NCBI RefSeq assembly: GCF_028767185.1
Contig: NZ_JARACK010000001.1
Span: 520,755 to 584,754 of the forward strand
DNA length: 64,000 nucleotides
Origin: Mangrovimonas aestuarii
GTDB taxonomy: Bacteria > Bacteroidota > Bacteroidia > Flavobacteriales > Flavobacteriaceae
Direction: 5' to 3'
A program made the translations under genes and the position numbers. The notes under the pieces were generated by a model. It searched no databases. It saw only the letters and a list, made by a program, of their open reading frames with translations, and was not told the DNA's origin. Shown piece by piece: positions 1 through 9,023 of this stretch (the stretch's first letter is position 1; each line of letters opens with the position of its first letter).

Positions 1-2249
1 TTCACGATATTTTTGAAGATGTAGACGAAGAGGTTCACTACAAAACCATTGTACAGTCACTATATCAAGGCTTTGTAGACCACGACCAAAAAATTGTATG
101 TTATACAGATCATCAAATCTTTGATCGCTACCATAAGTTCCATCTTAAAAATGGCTATGCAAAAAAACAGTCAATTACACTAAAGGAACTTACCAATTTA
201 GAAATTGGCGATTATGTTACTCATATAGACCATGGAATTGGAAAATTTGGTGGGCTCCAAAAAATAGATGTTGAAGGCAAAAAGCAGGAAGCCATAAAAC
301 TGATTTATGGTGAACGTGATATATTATATCTTAGCATTCACTCCCTCCATAAAATCTCGAAATTCAACGGTAAGGACGGCAAACCTCCCAAAGTTTACAA
401 ACTGGGGAGCAAAGCATGGAAAACACTTAAGCAAAAGACTAAAAGCCGGGTTAAGGAAATCGCTTTTAACCTTATTCAACTTTATGCGAAGCGCAGAACC
501 GAAACAGGCTATCAATACAATCCCGACAGTTATATGCAATTGGAACTGGAAGCGTCTTTCCTTTACGAGGACACTCCAGACCAAAGTACCGCTACTGCTG
601 ACATAAAAGCCGACATGGAAAGTGAACGCCCCATGGACCGTTTGGTATGTGGTGATGTTGGATTCGGAAAAACCGAAGTCGCTATCAGAGCTGCATTTAA
701 AGCAGTAGACAACGGTAAGCAGGTTGCCGTTTTAGTGCCTACAACTATTTTGGCTTTTCAACATTACAAAACCTTTAGCGAACGATTAAAGGATTTCCCT
801 GTTCGTGTGGATTATGTGAACCGATTTAGAAGCACCAAACAAAAACGTGAAACGTTAGAGCAATTGGAAAGTGGCAGCGTAGATATTATAATAGGCACTC
901 ATCAATTGGTAAACAAGAGCGTTAAGTTTAAAGATTTGGGACTTTTAATTGTTGATGAAGAACAAAAATTCGGGGTAGCAGTAAAAGACAAGCTAAAGAC
1001 ACTAAAGGAAAATGTAGATGTTTTAACACTTACAGCTACACCTATCCCGAGAACGTTACAGTTCAGTCTGATGGCTGCGAGGGATTTATCAGTGATCACC
1101 ACACCGCCACCAAACCGCTACCCAATAGAAAGCCATGTTATTCGCTTTAACGAGGAAACCATTAGAGATGCTGTAAGCTATGAAATTCAACGTGGTGGAC
1201 AGGTATTCTTCATCCACAACCGAATTGAAAACATCAAGGAGGTTGCCGGCATGATCCAACGCTTGGTTCCTGATGCCAAAATAGGCATAGGTCACGGGCA
1301 AATGGACGGTAAAAAACTGGAACAGCTTATGCTCTCTTTTATGAACGGAGAGTTTGATGTTTTGGTGAGCACAACTATTATTGAAAGTGGTTTAGATGTC
1401 CCTAATGCCAATACCATTTTCATTAATAACGCCAATAACTTTGGCTTAAGTGATCTTCACCAAATGAGAGGTCGTGTTGGAAGAAGCAATAAAAAAGCAT
1501 TCTGCTACTTTATCACTCCCGAATATTCCGCCATGACTAACGATGCAAGAAAACGTATTACTGCATTAGAACAGTTTACAGAATTGGGCAGTGGGTTCAA
1601 TATCGCCATGAAGGACTTGGAAATACGCGGAGCGGGTGACCTTTTAGGAGGAGAGCAAAGTGGGTTTATTGGAGATATCGGTTTCGATACTTATCAGAAA
1701 ATATTAAATGAAGCTATTGAAGAACTAAAGGAAAATGAGTTCAAGGATTTGTACCAAGACGAAGGCAAGGAAAAAGAATACGTAAAAGACATTACAATAG
1801 ACACCGATTTTGAGCTTCTTTACCCAGATGATTATGTTAATAACATTAGTGAACGTCTTAATCTATATACTAAACTCAACGAATTAAAAACAGAAGAAGA
1901 GCTTGCAAAATTTGAAGCCGAGATTAAAGACCGTTTTGGAGAACTTCCTATACAGGTTCAGGATTTATTGGACAGTGTTCGCATAAAATGGATTGCCGCG
2001 AAATTAGGCTTGGAAAAACTGGTTATGAAACACAACAAAATGGTAGGCTATTTTATTAGCGACCAACAAAGTGCTTTTTATCAGAGCCCAAAATTTGGAC
2101 AGATTTTACGATTTATCCAAACCAATCCACAAGTTTGTAAAATGAAGGAAAAGCAAACACGCAATGGTTTGCGCTTACTCTTGACATTCGACAATATTAA
2201 ATCGGTTAATCAAGGCCTTAAGGCAATTAAACCCCTTGTAGAAAAATAA
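1..2249 (+). CDS. mfd: Transcription-repair coupling factor Mfd (5' end cut by window)
   Basis: ATP-dependent DNA translocase that displaces RNA polymerase stalled at lesions and recruits the UvrAB repair machinery. The frame is open from the window edge (position 3 in frame) to the stop at 2247-2249, so the N-terminal UvrB-like part lies outside. Visible in order: the CarD/RID-type RNA-polymerase interaction domain (about 205-365, GDYVTHIDHGIGKF), the helicase core with Walker A (GDVGFGKTEVA), the DEEQ box, the LTATPIPRTL motif and the GRVGRS arginine-finger motif, then the C-terminal TRCF domain. An ATG at 534 is internal and not the start. A strong hairpin terminator follows. Identification is secure. 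Confidence 0.97.
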   Translation, partial: HDIFEDVDEEVHYKTIVQSLYQGFVDHDQKIVCYTDHQIFDRYHKFHLKNGYAKKQSITLKELTNLEIGDYVTHIDHGIGKFGGLQKIDVEGKKQEAIKLIYGERDILYLSIHSLHKISKFNGKDGKPPKVYKLGSKAWKTLKQKTKSRVKEIAFNLIQLYAKRRTETGYQYNPDSYMQLELEASFLYEDTPDQSTATADIKADMESERPMDRLVCGDVGFGKTEVAIRAAFKAVDNGKQVAVLVPTTILAFQHYKTFSERLKDFPVRVDYVNRFRSTKQKRETLEQLESGSVDIIIGTHQLVNKSVKFKDLGLLIVDEEQKFGVAVKDKLKTLKENVDVLTLTATPIPRTLQFSLMAARDLSVITTPPPNRYPIESHVIRFNEETIRDAVSYEIQRGGQVFFIHNRIENIKEVAGMIQRLVPDAKIGIGHGQMDGKKLEQLMLSFMNGEFDVLVSTTIIESGLDVPNANTIFINNANNFGLSDLHQMRGRVGRSNKKAFCYFITPEYSAMTNDARKRITALEQFTELGSGFNIAMKDLEIRGAGDLLGGEQSGFIGDIGFDTYQKILNEAIEELKENEFKDLYQDEGKEKEYVKDITIDTDFELLYPDDYVNNISERLNLYTKLNELKTEEELAKFEAEIKDRFGELPIQVQDLLDSVRIKWIAAKLGLEKLVMKHNKMVGYFISDQQSAFYQSPKFGQILRFIQTNPQVCKMKEKQTRNGLRLLLTFDNIKSVNQGLKAIKPLVEK

Positions 2250-2251
2250 CA

Positions 2252-2285
2252 AAAACGGCTTTACCCAGATAGGTAAAGCCGTTTT
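2252..2285 (+). terminator. Rho-independent terminator after mfd
   Basis: Perfect 14-bp inverted repeat AAAACGGCTTTACC / GGTAAAGCCGTTTT with a 6-base loop, starting 3 bases after the mfd stop and ending in a T-run. Flanking A and T runs could let it work in both directions. Confidence 0.9.
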
Positions 2286-2398
2286 ACTGTATAACTAAAA
2301 CTAGCGACATATTCCTAATCTATCTTGCATAGCTTGTATGTAATTATAAAGCTTAGCTCATTTTCAAAAATGAAATACAAATGTTTTCTTATACACTC

Positions 2399-2420
2399 AA
2401 ATACCAAAAAAGTGGTATTT
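2399..2420. promoter_or_regulatory. Inverted repeat upstream of the PAS-LuxR gene
   Basis: Perfect 8-bp inverted repeat AAATACCA / TGGTATTT with a 6-base spacer (AAAAAG), ending about 50 bp before the start of the LuxR-type regulator at 2470. Its size and place suit a dimeric operator. It lacks the GC-rich stem of a normal terminator. The function is inferred, not shown. Confidence 0.4.
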
Positions 2421-2469
2421 CTCTTGTTATTTTTTTATAATTTTAAAAGCTAACCCAATAACTGTATCT

Positions 2470-3270
2470 ATGAGCCAAGATATTGCCCAAGTTCTCAATC
2501 TTTGGAAAAAACAATATTCGGATCACGTAAAAACATTTACTCCTTATCAAGCTATAGAGCAATTCAAAACCTTTTCAAGTTTATTCACGCCTGGCCACTC
2601 CTATTTCTATATCATTAACTTTCATAATCTGCAACTGGAATATCTACATCCCAGTGTAGAGGATGTTACCGGTTTGGCGGTTAAGGATGTTACTATGGAA
2701 CGGCTATTACAAACTGTTACAGAAGAAAACCGTCAATCTCTTTTAAAAAAGGAAGAAACGATAAAAAATTTCTTGAGTAACAAAATAGGACTTGAGAATA
2801 TCAGAGATTACAAAATGCTCTACACTTATCAACTAAAACATCCAACTAAAGGAGTACGAACAATCTTAATTCAAAATACTATTTTAAGCCAGACAGAGGA
2901 TTACAATTTAAAACATGTACTAGGGGTTCATACCGATGTTACACACTTGAACATTTCAATGCAGGATAACATTTCTTTTATTAATCTTAATGGAGGGACG
3001 TCTTACCATAACATAAAATCGGATACTGGTACTTGCACAAAATTTCATTCATCTAAAGAAAATTTGTCAGGTGAATTGCAGTTAACCAAACGCGAGAAAG
3101 ATGTTGTTCGCCACCTTGCACAGGGTCTAACAACCGATGCTATTGCAAAAATTCTAAACCTATCTTCACACACAGTACGAACCCACAGAAAAAACATCCT
3201 GCAAAAAAACAACTGCACCAATACTGCTGAACTAATTGCTCAATGTTTAATTGAAGGCGTTGTAGTGTAA
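2470..3270 (+). CDS. PAS-domain LuxR-family transcriptional regulator
   Basis: 266 aa cytosolic DNA-binding regulator. The C-terminal part (about residues 203-262) is a classical LuxR/GerE helix-turn-helix, starting LTKREKDVVRHLAQGLT and with a recognition helix region SSHTVRTHRKNIL. The N-terminal part (about 35-165) reads like a PAS sensor fold (YFYIINFHNLQLEYLHPSVEDVTG, then a PAC-like GVHTDVTH stretch). No receiver domain is present, so it probably senses a small molecule or redox state directly rather than by phosphorelay. It stands alone between mfd and the thioredoxin-like gene, with a palindrome in its upstream region. The ligand and targets cannot be told from sequence. Confidence 0.85.
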   Translation: MSQDIAQVLNLWKKQYSDHVKTFTPYQAIEQFKTFSSLFTPGHSYFYIINFHNLQLEYLHPSVEDVTGLAVKDVTMERLLQTVTEENRQSLLKKEETIKNFLSNKIGLENIRDYKMLYTYQLKHPTKGVRTILIQNTILSQTEDYNLKHVLGVHTDVTHLNISMQDNISFINLNGGTSYHNIKSDTGTCTKFHSSKENLSGELQLTKREKDVVRHLAQGLTTDAIAKILNLSSHTVRTHRKNILQKNNCTNTAELIAQCLIEGVVV

Positions 3271-3308
3271 TAGCTATTGCTTACATTTGATGGAGCAATC
3301 CTTCAGTT

Positions 3309-4619
3309 ATGTTAAAACACTTTTTATTCAGTCTCTTACTGCTTCCCTTTTTAGGATTTAGTCAACATAGTATTTCCGGAACATTTTCCCCTCCAGAGGA
3401 GTTTAGCTTTGTAATTCTTTACAAAGTACTACCCTCGACACTCGAATATGTTGGGAATACTCAAATTGATAAAACCGGACATTTTGATATTTATGTTGAT
3501 TCTACTGCAACCAATGGAGTTTACCGCTTAGTATATGCTATTCCTCAAGAAGACTACCATTTTGACGTTATCCTAAACAACAGGGAAGATGTAGAACTTA
3601 ACTTTAGTTTTGACGAAGGTGTTACTTTTTTAAAATCACACGAAAACAAATTACTATCATCATATCGAAAAAGTATGGGTATGGTTAACGACGCCTTAGT
3701 TAAGTTTTATGAAACACCCGAACAAAACAAAGAGGACTTCGAAAAATTAACCACTCTACTACATCAAACTCAAACCGAATACGAAAAAGCAGCTGAAGGC
3801 ACCTTGGCCCTAAATTTCATAAAAGCGGGCAAATCATATATTCCTAAATCTTATGAAGACGCCAACACCTTTTACAAAAACAGCAAGAATAATTACTATA
3901 GCAATATCGATTTTGATAATCCGGCATTACAGAACTCTGGATTTTTAATGGAGTCTGCAGTAAACTATATTTTTGGCTACGTTAATGGATCAAGCCCTAA
4001 TAAGGAATACATTGAAAACATCGATAAATCTGTTGCAGCCATGGGAAGCCAAGAAGAAACTAAACAGATTATCCTGGAAACCCTATGGAGTCAATTTAGC
4101 GGGCAGGACAATCCTGAAGTCGCCAATTATATTGCCGATGCATACCTCATACCTATAGCTAAAGAGGAGAATGATACGGAACTACTTGAAACATTAACTT
4201 CCTATAAAAACACATCGCTTTACTCAAAAGCACCCAACTTTAGATTAAACGAATCAGGAGATGATTTATATAGCTTAAACACATCCAACAATTATGTGAT
4301 CGTGTTTTGGAGCAGCAGCTGCTCTCACTGTCTTGAGGAAATTCCGCAGTTGAATAAATTTACAGATGGTTTTGACAAAAGTAAGCTTCAAGTAATTGCC
4401 GTTGGCCTTGAAGAAGAGCCCAATCAATGGAAAAAAACCATCACTAAATACCCTAATTTCATTCATATTTACGGCGATGGAAAGTGGGACAATCCTATTG
4501 GAGACACTTATGGTGTAACTGCAACACCAACCTATTTTGTTTTGGATAAAAACAAAGTGATTGTTGACAAACCGGAAACTGTTGATGACGTTAAAGAATA
4601 CTTTGATAAGTTGAATTAA
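3309..4619 (+). CDS. Secreted TlpA-like thioredoxin-fold protein
   Basis: 436 aa with an N-terminal signal peptide (about residues 1-18, cleavage near FSQ/HS). Residues about 20-120 look like the beta-rich DUF4369-type domain often fused to thioredoxins in Bacteroidota. The C-terminal about 130 residues are a TlpA/AhpC-type thioredoxin domain with the redox pair C338-S-H-C341 in FWSSSCSHCLEEIP and the cis-proline region GVTATPTYF. It likely works in the periplasm as a thiol-disulphide reductase, for instance in cytochrome c maturation or protein quality control. The gene converges on yraN and overlaps it by 4 bp. The substrate is unknown. Confidence 0.85.
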   Translation: MLKHFLFSLLLLPFLGFSQHSISGTFSPPEEFSFVILYKVLPSTLEYVGNTQIDKTGHFDIYVDSTATNGVYRLVYAIPQEDYHFDVILNNREDVELNFSFDEGVTFLKSHENKLLSSYRKSMGMVNDALVKFYETPEQNKEDFEKLTTLLHQTQTEYEKAAEGTLALNFIKAGKSYIPKSYEDANTFYKNSKNNYYSNIDFDNPALQNSGFLMESAVNYIFGYVNGSSPNKEYIENIDKSVAAMGSQEETKQIILETLWSQFSGQDNPEVANYIADAYLIPIAKEENDTELLETLTSYKNTSLYSKAPNFRLNESGDDLYSLNTSNNYVIVFWSSSCSHCLEEIPQLNKFTDGFDKSKLQVIAVGLEEEPNQWKKTITKYPNFIHIYGDGKWDNPIGDTYGVTATPTYFVLDKNKVIVDKPETVDDVKEYFDKLN

Positions 4620-4975
4620 AAATGAAAAAAGGCATCCTCTAGGTGTTCTATTTGGGTGCCTTTTTTATTGTTTAGAATCGCAATAATATCGAACCTCCCT
4701 TCTACATCCAAATCGTTTTCCAAAATGTAATGGTTGAGAGCTTCAACAAGTAACTTAATCTGCTTTGGCTTTACAAAATCCTGCGGGTTTCCAAAATCAG
4801 AAGTGCTTCTGGTTTTTACCTCAACGGCACAAACTACCTCATCTTTTTGGATAATAATATCAATCTCAGCTTTAAGATAGCGATAGTTTCTCTCCAAGAT
4901 AGAATATCCCTTATCAACTAAAAAATCAACTGCCATTTGCTCACCTTTTTTTCCAAGATCGTTGTGCTCTGCCAT
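4616..4975 (-). CDS. YraN/UPF0102 family endonuclease-like protein
   Basis: 119 aa, the usual length of the UPF0102 family. It shows the family pattern of a restriction-endonuclease-like fold: LGKKGEQMAVDFL at the N-terminus, ILERNYRYLKAEIDII (the E-x-D pair), then VEVKTRS, giving the D...ExK nuclease signature. The biological role is poorly defined; a role in DNA processing or recombination is the usual inference. It lies 18 bp downstream of the LD-carboxypeptidase on the same strand, so the two are probably co-transcribed. Its 3' end carries a terminator hairpin. Confidence 0.9.
   Translation of the reverse strand: MAEHNDLGKKGEQMAVDFLVDKGYSILERNYRYLKAEIDIIIQKDEVVCAVEVKTRSTSDFGNPQDFVKPKQIKLLVEALNHYILENDLDVEGRFDIIAILNNKKGTQIEHLEDAFFHF
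4625..4666. terminator. Bidirectional terminator embedded in the 3' end of yraN
   Basis: Long stem AAAAAAGGCATCC / GGGTGCCTTTTTT with one G-T pair. It begins 6 bases after the stop of the thioredoxin-like gene and lies wholly inside the last codons of the convergent yraN. Runs of A and T on either side make it a plausible terminator on both strands. Confidence 0.75.
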
Positions 4976-4993
4976 AATTGAATAAAGCTAAAA

Positions 4994-6022
4994 TTATTGA
5001 TCGAAAACCACTGTAGATCTATCTTTTCCGACAGTCAAAACGATATTTCTTCCAAGTATTAAAGCCTGGTTATCGGGTTCGTGACCTGCAGGAAAATTGA
5101 ACATCACAGGAAAATCGCAATCGGCAACAACATCAAGAATCAATTCTTCAATGGTTCTCCCAAACTCGGTAGTATTTGGTCTTATATTGCTAATATCTCC
5201 AATAATCAAACCTCTACAACCATCAAAATATCCTGCTCTTTTTAAACTCTGAAACATACGATCAATATGATACGCATACTCCCCTATTTCCTCTATAAAA
5301 AGAATTTTTCCGCCGGTATCAATACTGGTTTTTGATCCTAGCATGGTATGCATCACCGTTAAGTTACCACCAACTAGTTGACCTGAAGCCACACCAACTC
5401 TATTGTATTTTGATCCGTCTACAGTATAAACCAGAGGCTCGCCAAACAATACTTTGCGAAACGATTCAATGCTTTTTTCAACTGCCTTTCCTCGATCTTC
5501 CAAGTTGACACACATCATTCCATGGATTGACTCCACGCCTAAAATATTGAATTGATTGTGGAGTGCTGTCACGTCAGAAAACCCTATTAGCCATTTCGGA
5601 TTGGTCTTGAGTGAACTATAATCAATCTTGTCCAAAATACGCACAGCCCCATAACCACCACGGGCACACCAAATCGCCTTGATTTTTGGGTCGTCCAGAG
5701 CCTTTTGGAAGTCAGCAGCTCGATTGGCATCAGTACCTGCAAAGTGGCCATTATCATGATAGAGATGTTTTGACATAACCACATGAAGCCCCCAACTTTC
5801 CATTAACGCTTTTGCTTTTTCAATGGCGTCTTCTCTGTTTTTTAGGACTCCAGAAGTTGCTACTATAGCAATAGTATCTCCAGATTTTAAATAAGGTGGC
5901 TGCATTAGGGATTGTTGATATTTTGAAAAGTTAAACTTAGTAGATTTTTGTGCCAATACCGGCATAGCTCCAACAAACGCTATTACTAGTACCAACATTA
6001 AAACCCTACTGTAGTTTACCAT
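4994..6022 (-). CDS. LD-carboxypeptidase (peptidase S66, murein tetrapeptide carboxypeptidase)
   Basis: 342 aa. Removes the terminal D-alanine from murein tetrapeptides during peptidoglycan recycling. A hydrophobic N-terminus (residues about 7-24, ending LAQ) suggests export to the periplasm, unlike cytosolic E. coli LdcA. The S66 catalytic set is visible: nucleophile S149 in GFSDVTALH, E244 in LFIEEIGEY and H314 in FPAGHEPDN, with the ARGGYGA oxyanion region at 120-126. It is the first gene of a likely two-gene unit with yraN. Family assignment is firm; the exported location is inferred from the N-terminus. Confidence 0.92.
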   Translation of the reverse strand: MVNYSRVLMLVLVIAFVGAMPVLAQKSTKFNFSKYQQSLMQPPYLKSGDTIAIVATSGVLKNREDAIEKAKALMESWGLHVVMSKHLYHDNGHFAGTDANRAADFQKALDDPKIKAIWCARGGYGAVRILDKIDYSSLKTNPKWLIGFSDVTALHNQFNILGVESIHGMMCVNLEDRGKAVEKSIESFRKVLFGEPLVYTVDGSKYNRVGVASGQLVGGNLTVMHTMLGSKTSIDTGGKILFIEEIGEYAYHIDRMFQSLKRAGYFDGCRGLIIGDISNIRPNTTEFGRTIEELILDVVADCDFPVMFNFPAGHEPDNQALILGRNIVLTVGKDRSTVVFDQ

Positions 6023-6082
6023 ATACTCTGCTTTTTGTAAATGTAACGGTTTTTAAATAGAATTCTTGTAAATGGCATCAAA

Positions 6083-6110
6083 CAAAAAAGAGGCCTTATA
6101 AAGACCTCTT
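6083..6110 (-). terminator. Terminator of the lipoprotein gene at 6134-6745
   Basis: Stem AAGAGGCCTT / AAGACCTCTT with one mismatch and a 3-base loop. On the minus strand it is followed by six T residues, just past the lipoprotein stop. Confidence 0.8.
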
Positions 6111-6133
6111 CCTTTTAAATCAATCTGAAATTA

Positions 6134-6745
6134 TTATTTTTTATTGAAAAATCTTCTTTCCTTATCTCCAGAGGCAACATTTAATCTAGCTTGATCAAAA
6201 TCTACTTTCATTAAATTTCCCTTATAAAAACCTGAAAACTCTGTTCCACCAAAAGTTGCACCAGTGAATTCTAGTTCATAAGCATTGCCATTATCCATTA
6301 CCTTGAATGTTCCAGAATTAATTTCATAGAAGTCTCCCTCATCAGTCTCTATATCATATTCAACCATAATGTCTGCCAAATCAAATGTAAAAGACTCCAT
6401 ACTATCTTCATCATAATTATAATCACCCAAACTTAAGTCTTGAGAGTTATTTGTAAACAACTCAAAATATATCGCTGTAAAAACAGAGTTCTCAGGGAAT
6501 GGCTCTCCCTCAAAATTAGTCAATTCACTGTCAACTAAAGTAACGTCAAAATTTTTAGCACCCGAGCCTAAATCTCCCCAATACTCTATTATTCCATCCT
6601 TCAATTCATACTCTGCATCACCAATTTTCAAAAAGTTGGTTGAAGTCTCGTTATTGTCGCTATTAGAATTATCATCATCCGAACCACAATTAAACATAAA
6701 TAAACTTAGCATCAAGGCTAGGGTAAAGGGCAAAATTTTCTTCAT
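6134..6745 (-). CDS. Putative outer-membrane or periplasmic lipoprotein, unknown function
   Basis: 203 aa from the ATG at 6745, which gives a proper lipoprotein signal (MKKILPFTLALMLSLFMFNC, C20) followed by an acidic/serine tether (GSDDDNSNSDNNE). The frame stays open further upstream, but an earlier start would bury the signal peptide. The mature part is acidic and beta-rich, with an ATFGGTEFSGFYKGN stretch near the end like other small Flavobacteriaceae lipoproteins. I do not recognise a functional family. It is monocistronic, with its own hairpin terminator. Confidence 0.75.
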   Translation of the reverse strand: MKKILPFTLALMLSLFMFNCGSDDDNSNSDNNETSTNFLKIGDAEYELKDGIIEYWGDLGSGAKNFDVTLVDSELTNFEGEPFPENSVFTAIYFELFTNNSQDLSLGDYNYDEDSMESFTFDLADIMVEYDIETDEGDFYEINSGTFKVMDNGNAYELEFTGATFGGTEFSGFYKGNLMKVDFDQARLNVASGDKERRFFNKK

Positions 6746-6880
6746 TTTTAATAAATTAAATAGTTTTACAATTGAACCGCAATATATATAATTTAACCAA
6801 GCAAAAAAGTATTTTCTTACATTGCAACACTTCACGGCATTTGTAGTTTTATATATTTTCAATAAGCACATTAATTTCCG

Positions 6881-6888
6881 TACTTTTG
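6881..6888 (+). promoter_or_regulatory. Promoter -7 box for metG
   Basis: TACTTTTG matches the Bacteroidota TAnnTTTG consensus. It lies 62 bases before the metG ATG and implies a leader of about 55-60 nt. Confidence 0.55.
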
Positions 6889-6950
6889 TTGGCCTAAATT
6901 AAGCTGTATTATTACAACCACAGCATCAATCTAAAAACAATAAAACATCA

Positions 6951-9005
6951 ATGAATCAACCTAAACGTTATACCATTACTGCTGCCCTTCCTTATACAAA
7001 TGGTCCCATTCATATTGGTCATTTAGCAGGAGTTTATGTGCCAGCCGATATTTACTCACGTTATTTAAGAGCGACCGGAAACGATGTGGCTTTCATTTGC
7101 GGAAGCGACGAACACGGGGTTGCCATTTCCATGCGTGCTAAAAAAGAAGGTGTAACACCTCAGGAGATCATTGATAAATACCATAAAATAATCAAAGATT
7201 CGTTTGAAGATTTTGGAATTACTTTTGATAATTACGGGAGAACCTCATCGCAAGTGCACCATGACACTGCTTCGGCATTCTTTAAAAAGCTTTACGAAGA
7301 TGGGAAATTTATAGAAGAAGTTACCGAGCAGCTTTACGATGACCAAGCCAAACAGTTTTTGGCAGATCGTTTTGTTATTGGCACATGCCCAAAATGCCAT
7401 AACGAAGAAGCTTATGGCGATCAATGTGAAAGCTGCGGAAGTTCCCTGAACGCAACAGACCTTATCAATCCGAAATCGACCATAACTGGAAGCATTCCTG
7501 TTTTAAAAGAAACCAAGCACTGGTTCCTCCCATTGGATCAGTATGAAGGTTTTATGAAAGAATGGGTATTAGAAGGTCATAAAGGTGACTGGAAACCCAA
7601 TGTATATGGCCAGGTGAAATCCTGGGTTGATGACGGCTTAAAACCTCGTGCTGTAACCCGCGATTTAGACTGGGGAATCCCGGTTCCTGTTGAAGGAGCA
7701 GAAGGCAAGGTTCTGTACGTTTGGTTCGATGCACCAATCGGTTACATTTCATCCACCAAAGAATGGGCTGAAAGAGAAGGAAAAGACTGGGAGCCTTATT
7801 GGAAAGATAAGGATACCAAACTAGTTCATTTTATTGGCAAGGACAATATTGTATTCCACTGTATTATTTTCCCGAGCATGCTTAAGGCTGAGGGTAGCTA
7901 CATTCTTCCGGACAACGTTCCTGCAAACGAATTCTTAAACCTTGAAGGCAATAAATTGTCAACGTCAAAGAATTGGGCAGTTTGGCTGCATGAGTACCTT
8001 AAGGATTTCCCAGATAAACAAGATGTGCTTCGTTATACCTTAACGGCAAATGCTCCAGAAACCAAGGACAACGATTTTACCTGGAAGGATTTCCAAGCTA
8101 GAAACAACAATGAGTTGGTAGCTATTTTCGGAAACTTCATTAACCGAGTAGTTGTATTGACCAATAAATATTACAACGGCGTAATTCCTCAACCTAACGA
8201 ATTGACAGCAATCGACGAGGAAACATTGGCAGCACTTGGAGCTTATCCAGCGGTCATCGCCAGCTCAATAGAGCGCTATAGATTTAGAGAAGCCAGTCAA
8301 GAGTTAATGAACCTTGCCAGATTAGGAAACAAGTATTTAGCGGACGAAGAGCCTTGGAAAGTTATTAAGGAAGATGAAGCTCGAGTACAGACCATCATGT
8401 ACGTAGCACTTCAGATTGCTGCTGGATTGGCTGTATTAAGCGAACCGTTCCTTCCGTTTACCTCTGAAAAACTAAAGAATATTTTGAATCTAGATTCAAA
8501 AAGTTGGGATAGTGTTTCAGACACTAAAGCGCTTTTAAGTGCCGGACATCAAATTGGGAAAGCAGAATTGTTATTCAACAAAATAGAAGACCAAGAGATT
8601 CAAGTTCAACTGGATAAATTGGAAGCTACTAAAAAAGCTAATGAAGCAGCCAACAAAACAGTAGAACCACAAAAAGACACCATTACTTTTGAAGACTTCA
8701 CTAAACTGGATATTCGCGTAGGAACCATTTTGGAAGCCGAAAAAATGCCAAAAGCAAAAAAATTATTGGTATTAAAAGTAGATACCGGTATTGACCAGCG
8801 CACCATTGTCTCTGGCATTGCAGAGCATTTTTCACCTGAAGAAGTTATCGGCAAAAAGGTTACTGTTTTAGTAAATCTCGCTCCACGAAAACTTAGAGGT
8901 ATAGAAAGCGAAGGCATGATTTTAATGACCGAAACCGAAGAAGGCAAACTAACTTTTGTAAACCCTGACACGGCCAATGTTGCCAACGGATTGCAGATTA
9001 GTTAA
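6951..9005 (+). CDS. metG: Methionine-tRNA ligase
   Basis: 684 aa cytosolic class I synthetase that charges elongator and initiator tRNA-Met. Visible: the HIGH motif (H21-H24), a knuckle of the zinc-binding domain with C146, C149, C159 and C162, the KLSTS version of KMSKS at 335-339, and a C-terminal EMAP-II/Trbp111-like tRNA-binding domain from about residue 575 ([12 protein letters not shown], ending near LQIS). This is the full-length dimer-type enzyme usual in Bacteroidota. The start follows a 5' leader of about 60 nt after a TAnnTTTG box. Confidence 0.98.
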   Translation: MNQPKRYTITAALPYTNGPIHIGHLAGVYVPADIYSRYLRATGNDVAFICGSDEHGVAISMRAKKEGVTPQEIIDKYHKIIKDSFEDFGITFDNYGRTSSQVHHDTASAFFKKLYEDGKFIEEVTEQLYDDQAKQFLADRFVIGTCPKCHNEEAYGDQCESCGSSLNATDLINPKSTITGSIPVLKETKHWFLPLDQYEGFMKEWVLEGHKGDWKPNVYGQVKSWVDDGLKPRAVTRDLDWGIPVPVEGAEGKVLYVWFDAPIGYISSTKEWAEREGKDWEPYWKDKDTKLVHFIGKDNIVFHCIIFPSMLKAEGSYILPDNVPANEFLNLEGNKLSTSKNWAVWLHEYLKDFPDKQDVLRYTLTANAPETKDNDFTWKDFQARNNNELVAIFGNFINRVVVLTNKYYNGVIPQPNELTAIDEETLAALGAYPAVIASSIERYRFREASQELMNLARLGNKYLADEEPWKVIKEDEARVQTIMYVALQIAAGLAVLSEPFLPFTSEKLKNILNLDSKSWDSVSDTKALLSAGHQIGKAELLFNKIEDQEIQVQLDKLEATKKANEAANKTVEPQKDTITFEDFTKLDIRVGTILEAEKMPKAKKLLVLKVDTGIDQRTIVSGIAEHFSPEEVIGKKVTVLVNLAPRKLRGIESEGMILMTETEEGKLTFVNPDTANVANGLQIS

Positions 9006-9023
9006 TTTTAGAAATAAGATTAA

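Noticed and set aside
534..2249. A 571-aa reading frame starting with ATG at 534, as if mfd were truncated
   Set aside because: The same frame is open to the window edge and encodes the RNA-polymerase interaction domain, so 534 is an internal methionine.
6746..6871. Longer N-terminus for the lipoprotein at 6134
   Set aside because: It would precede and spoil a perfect lipoprotein signal and crosses the region upstream of the gene.
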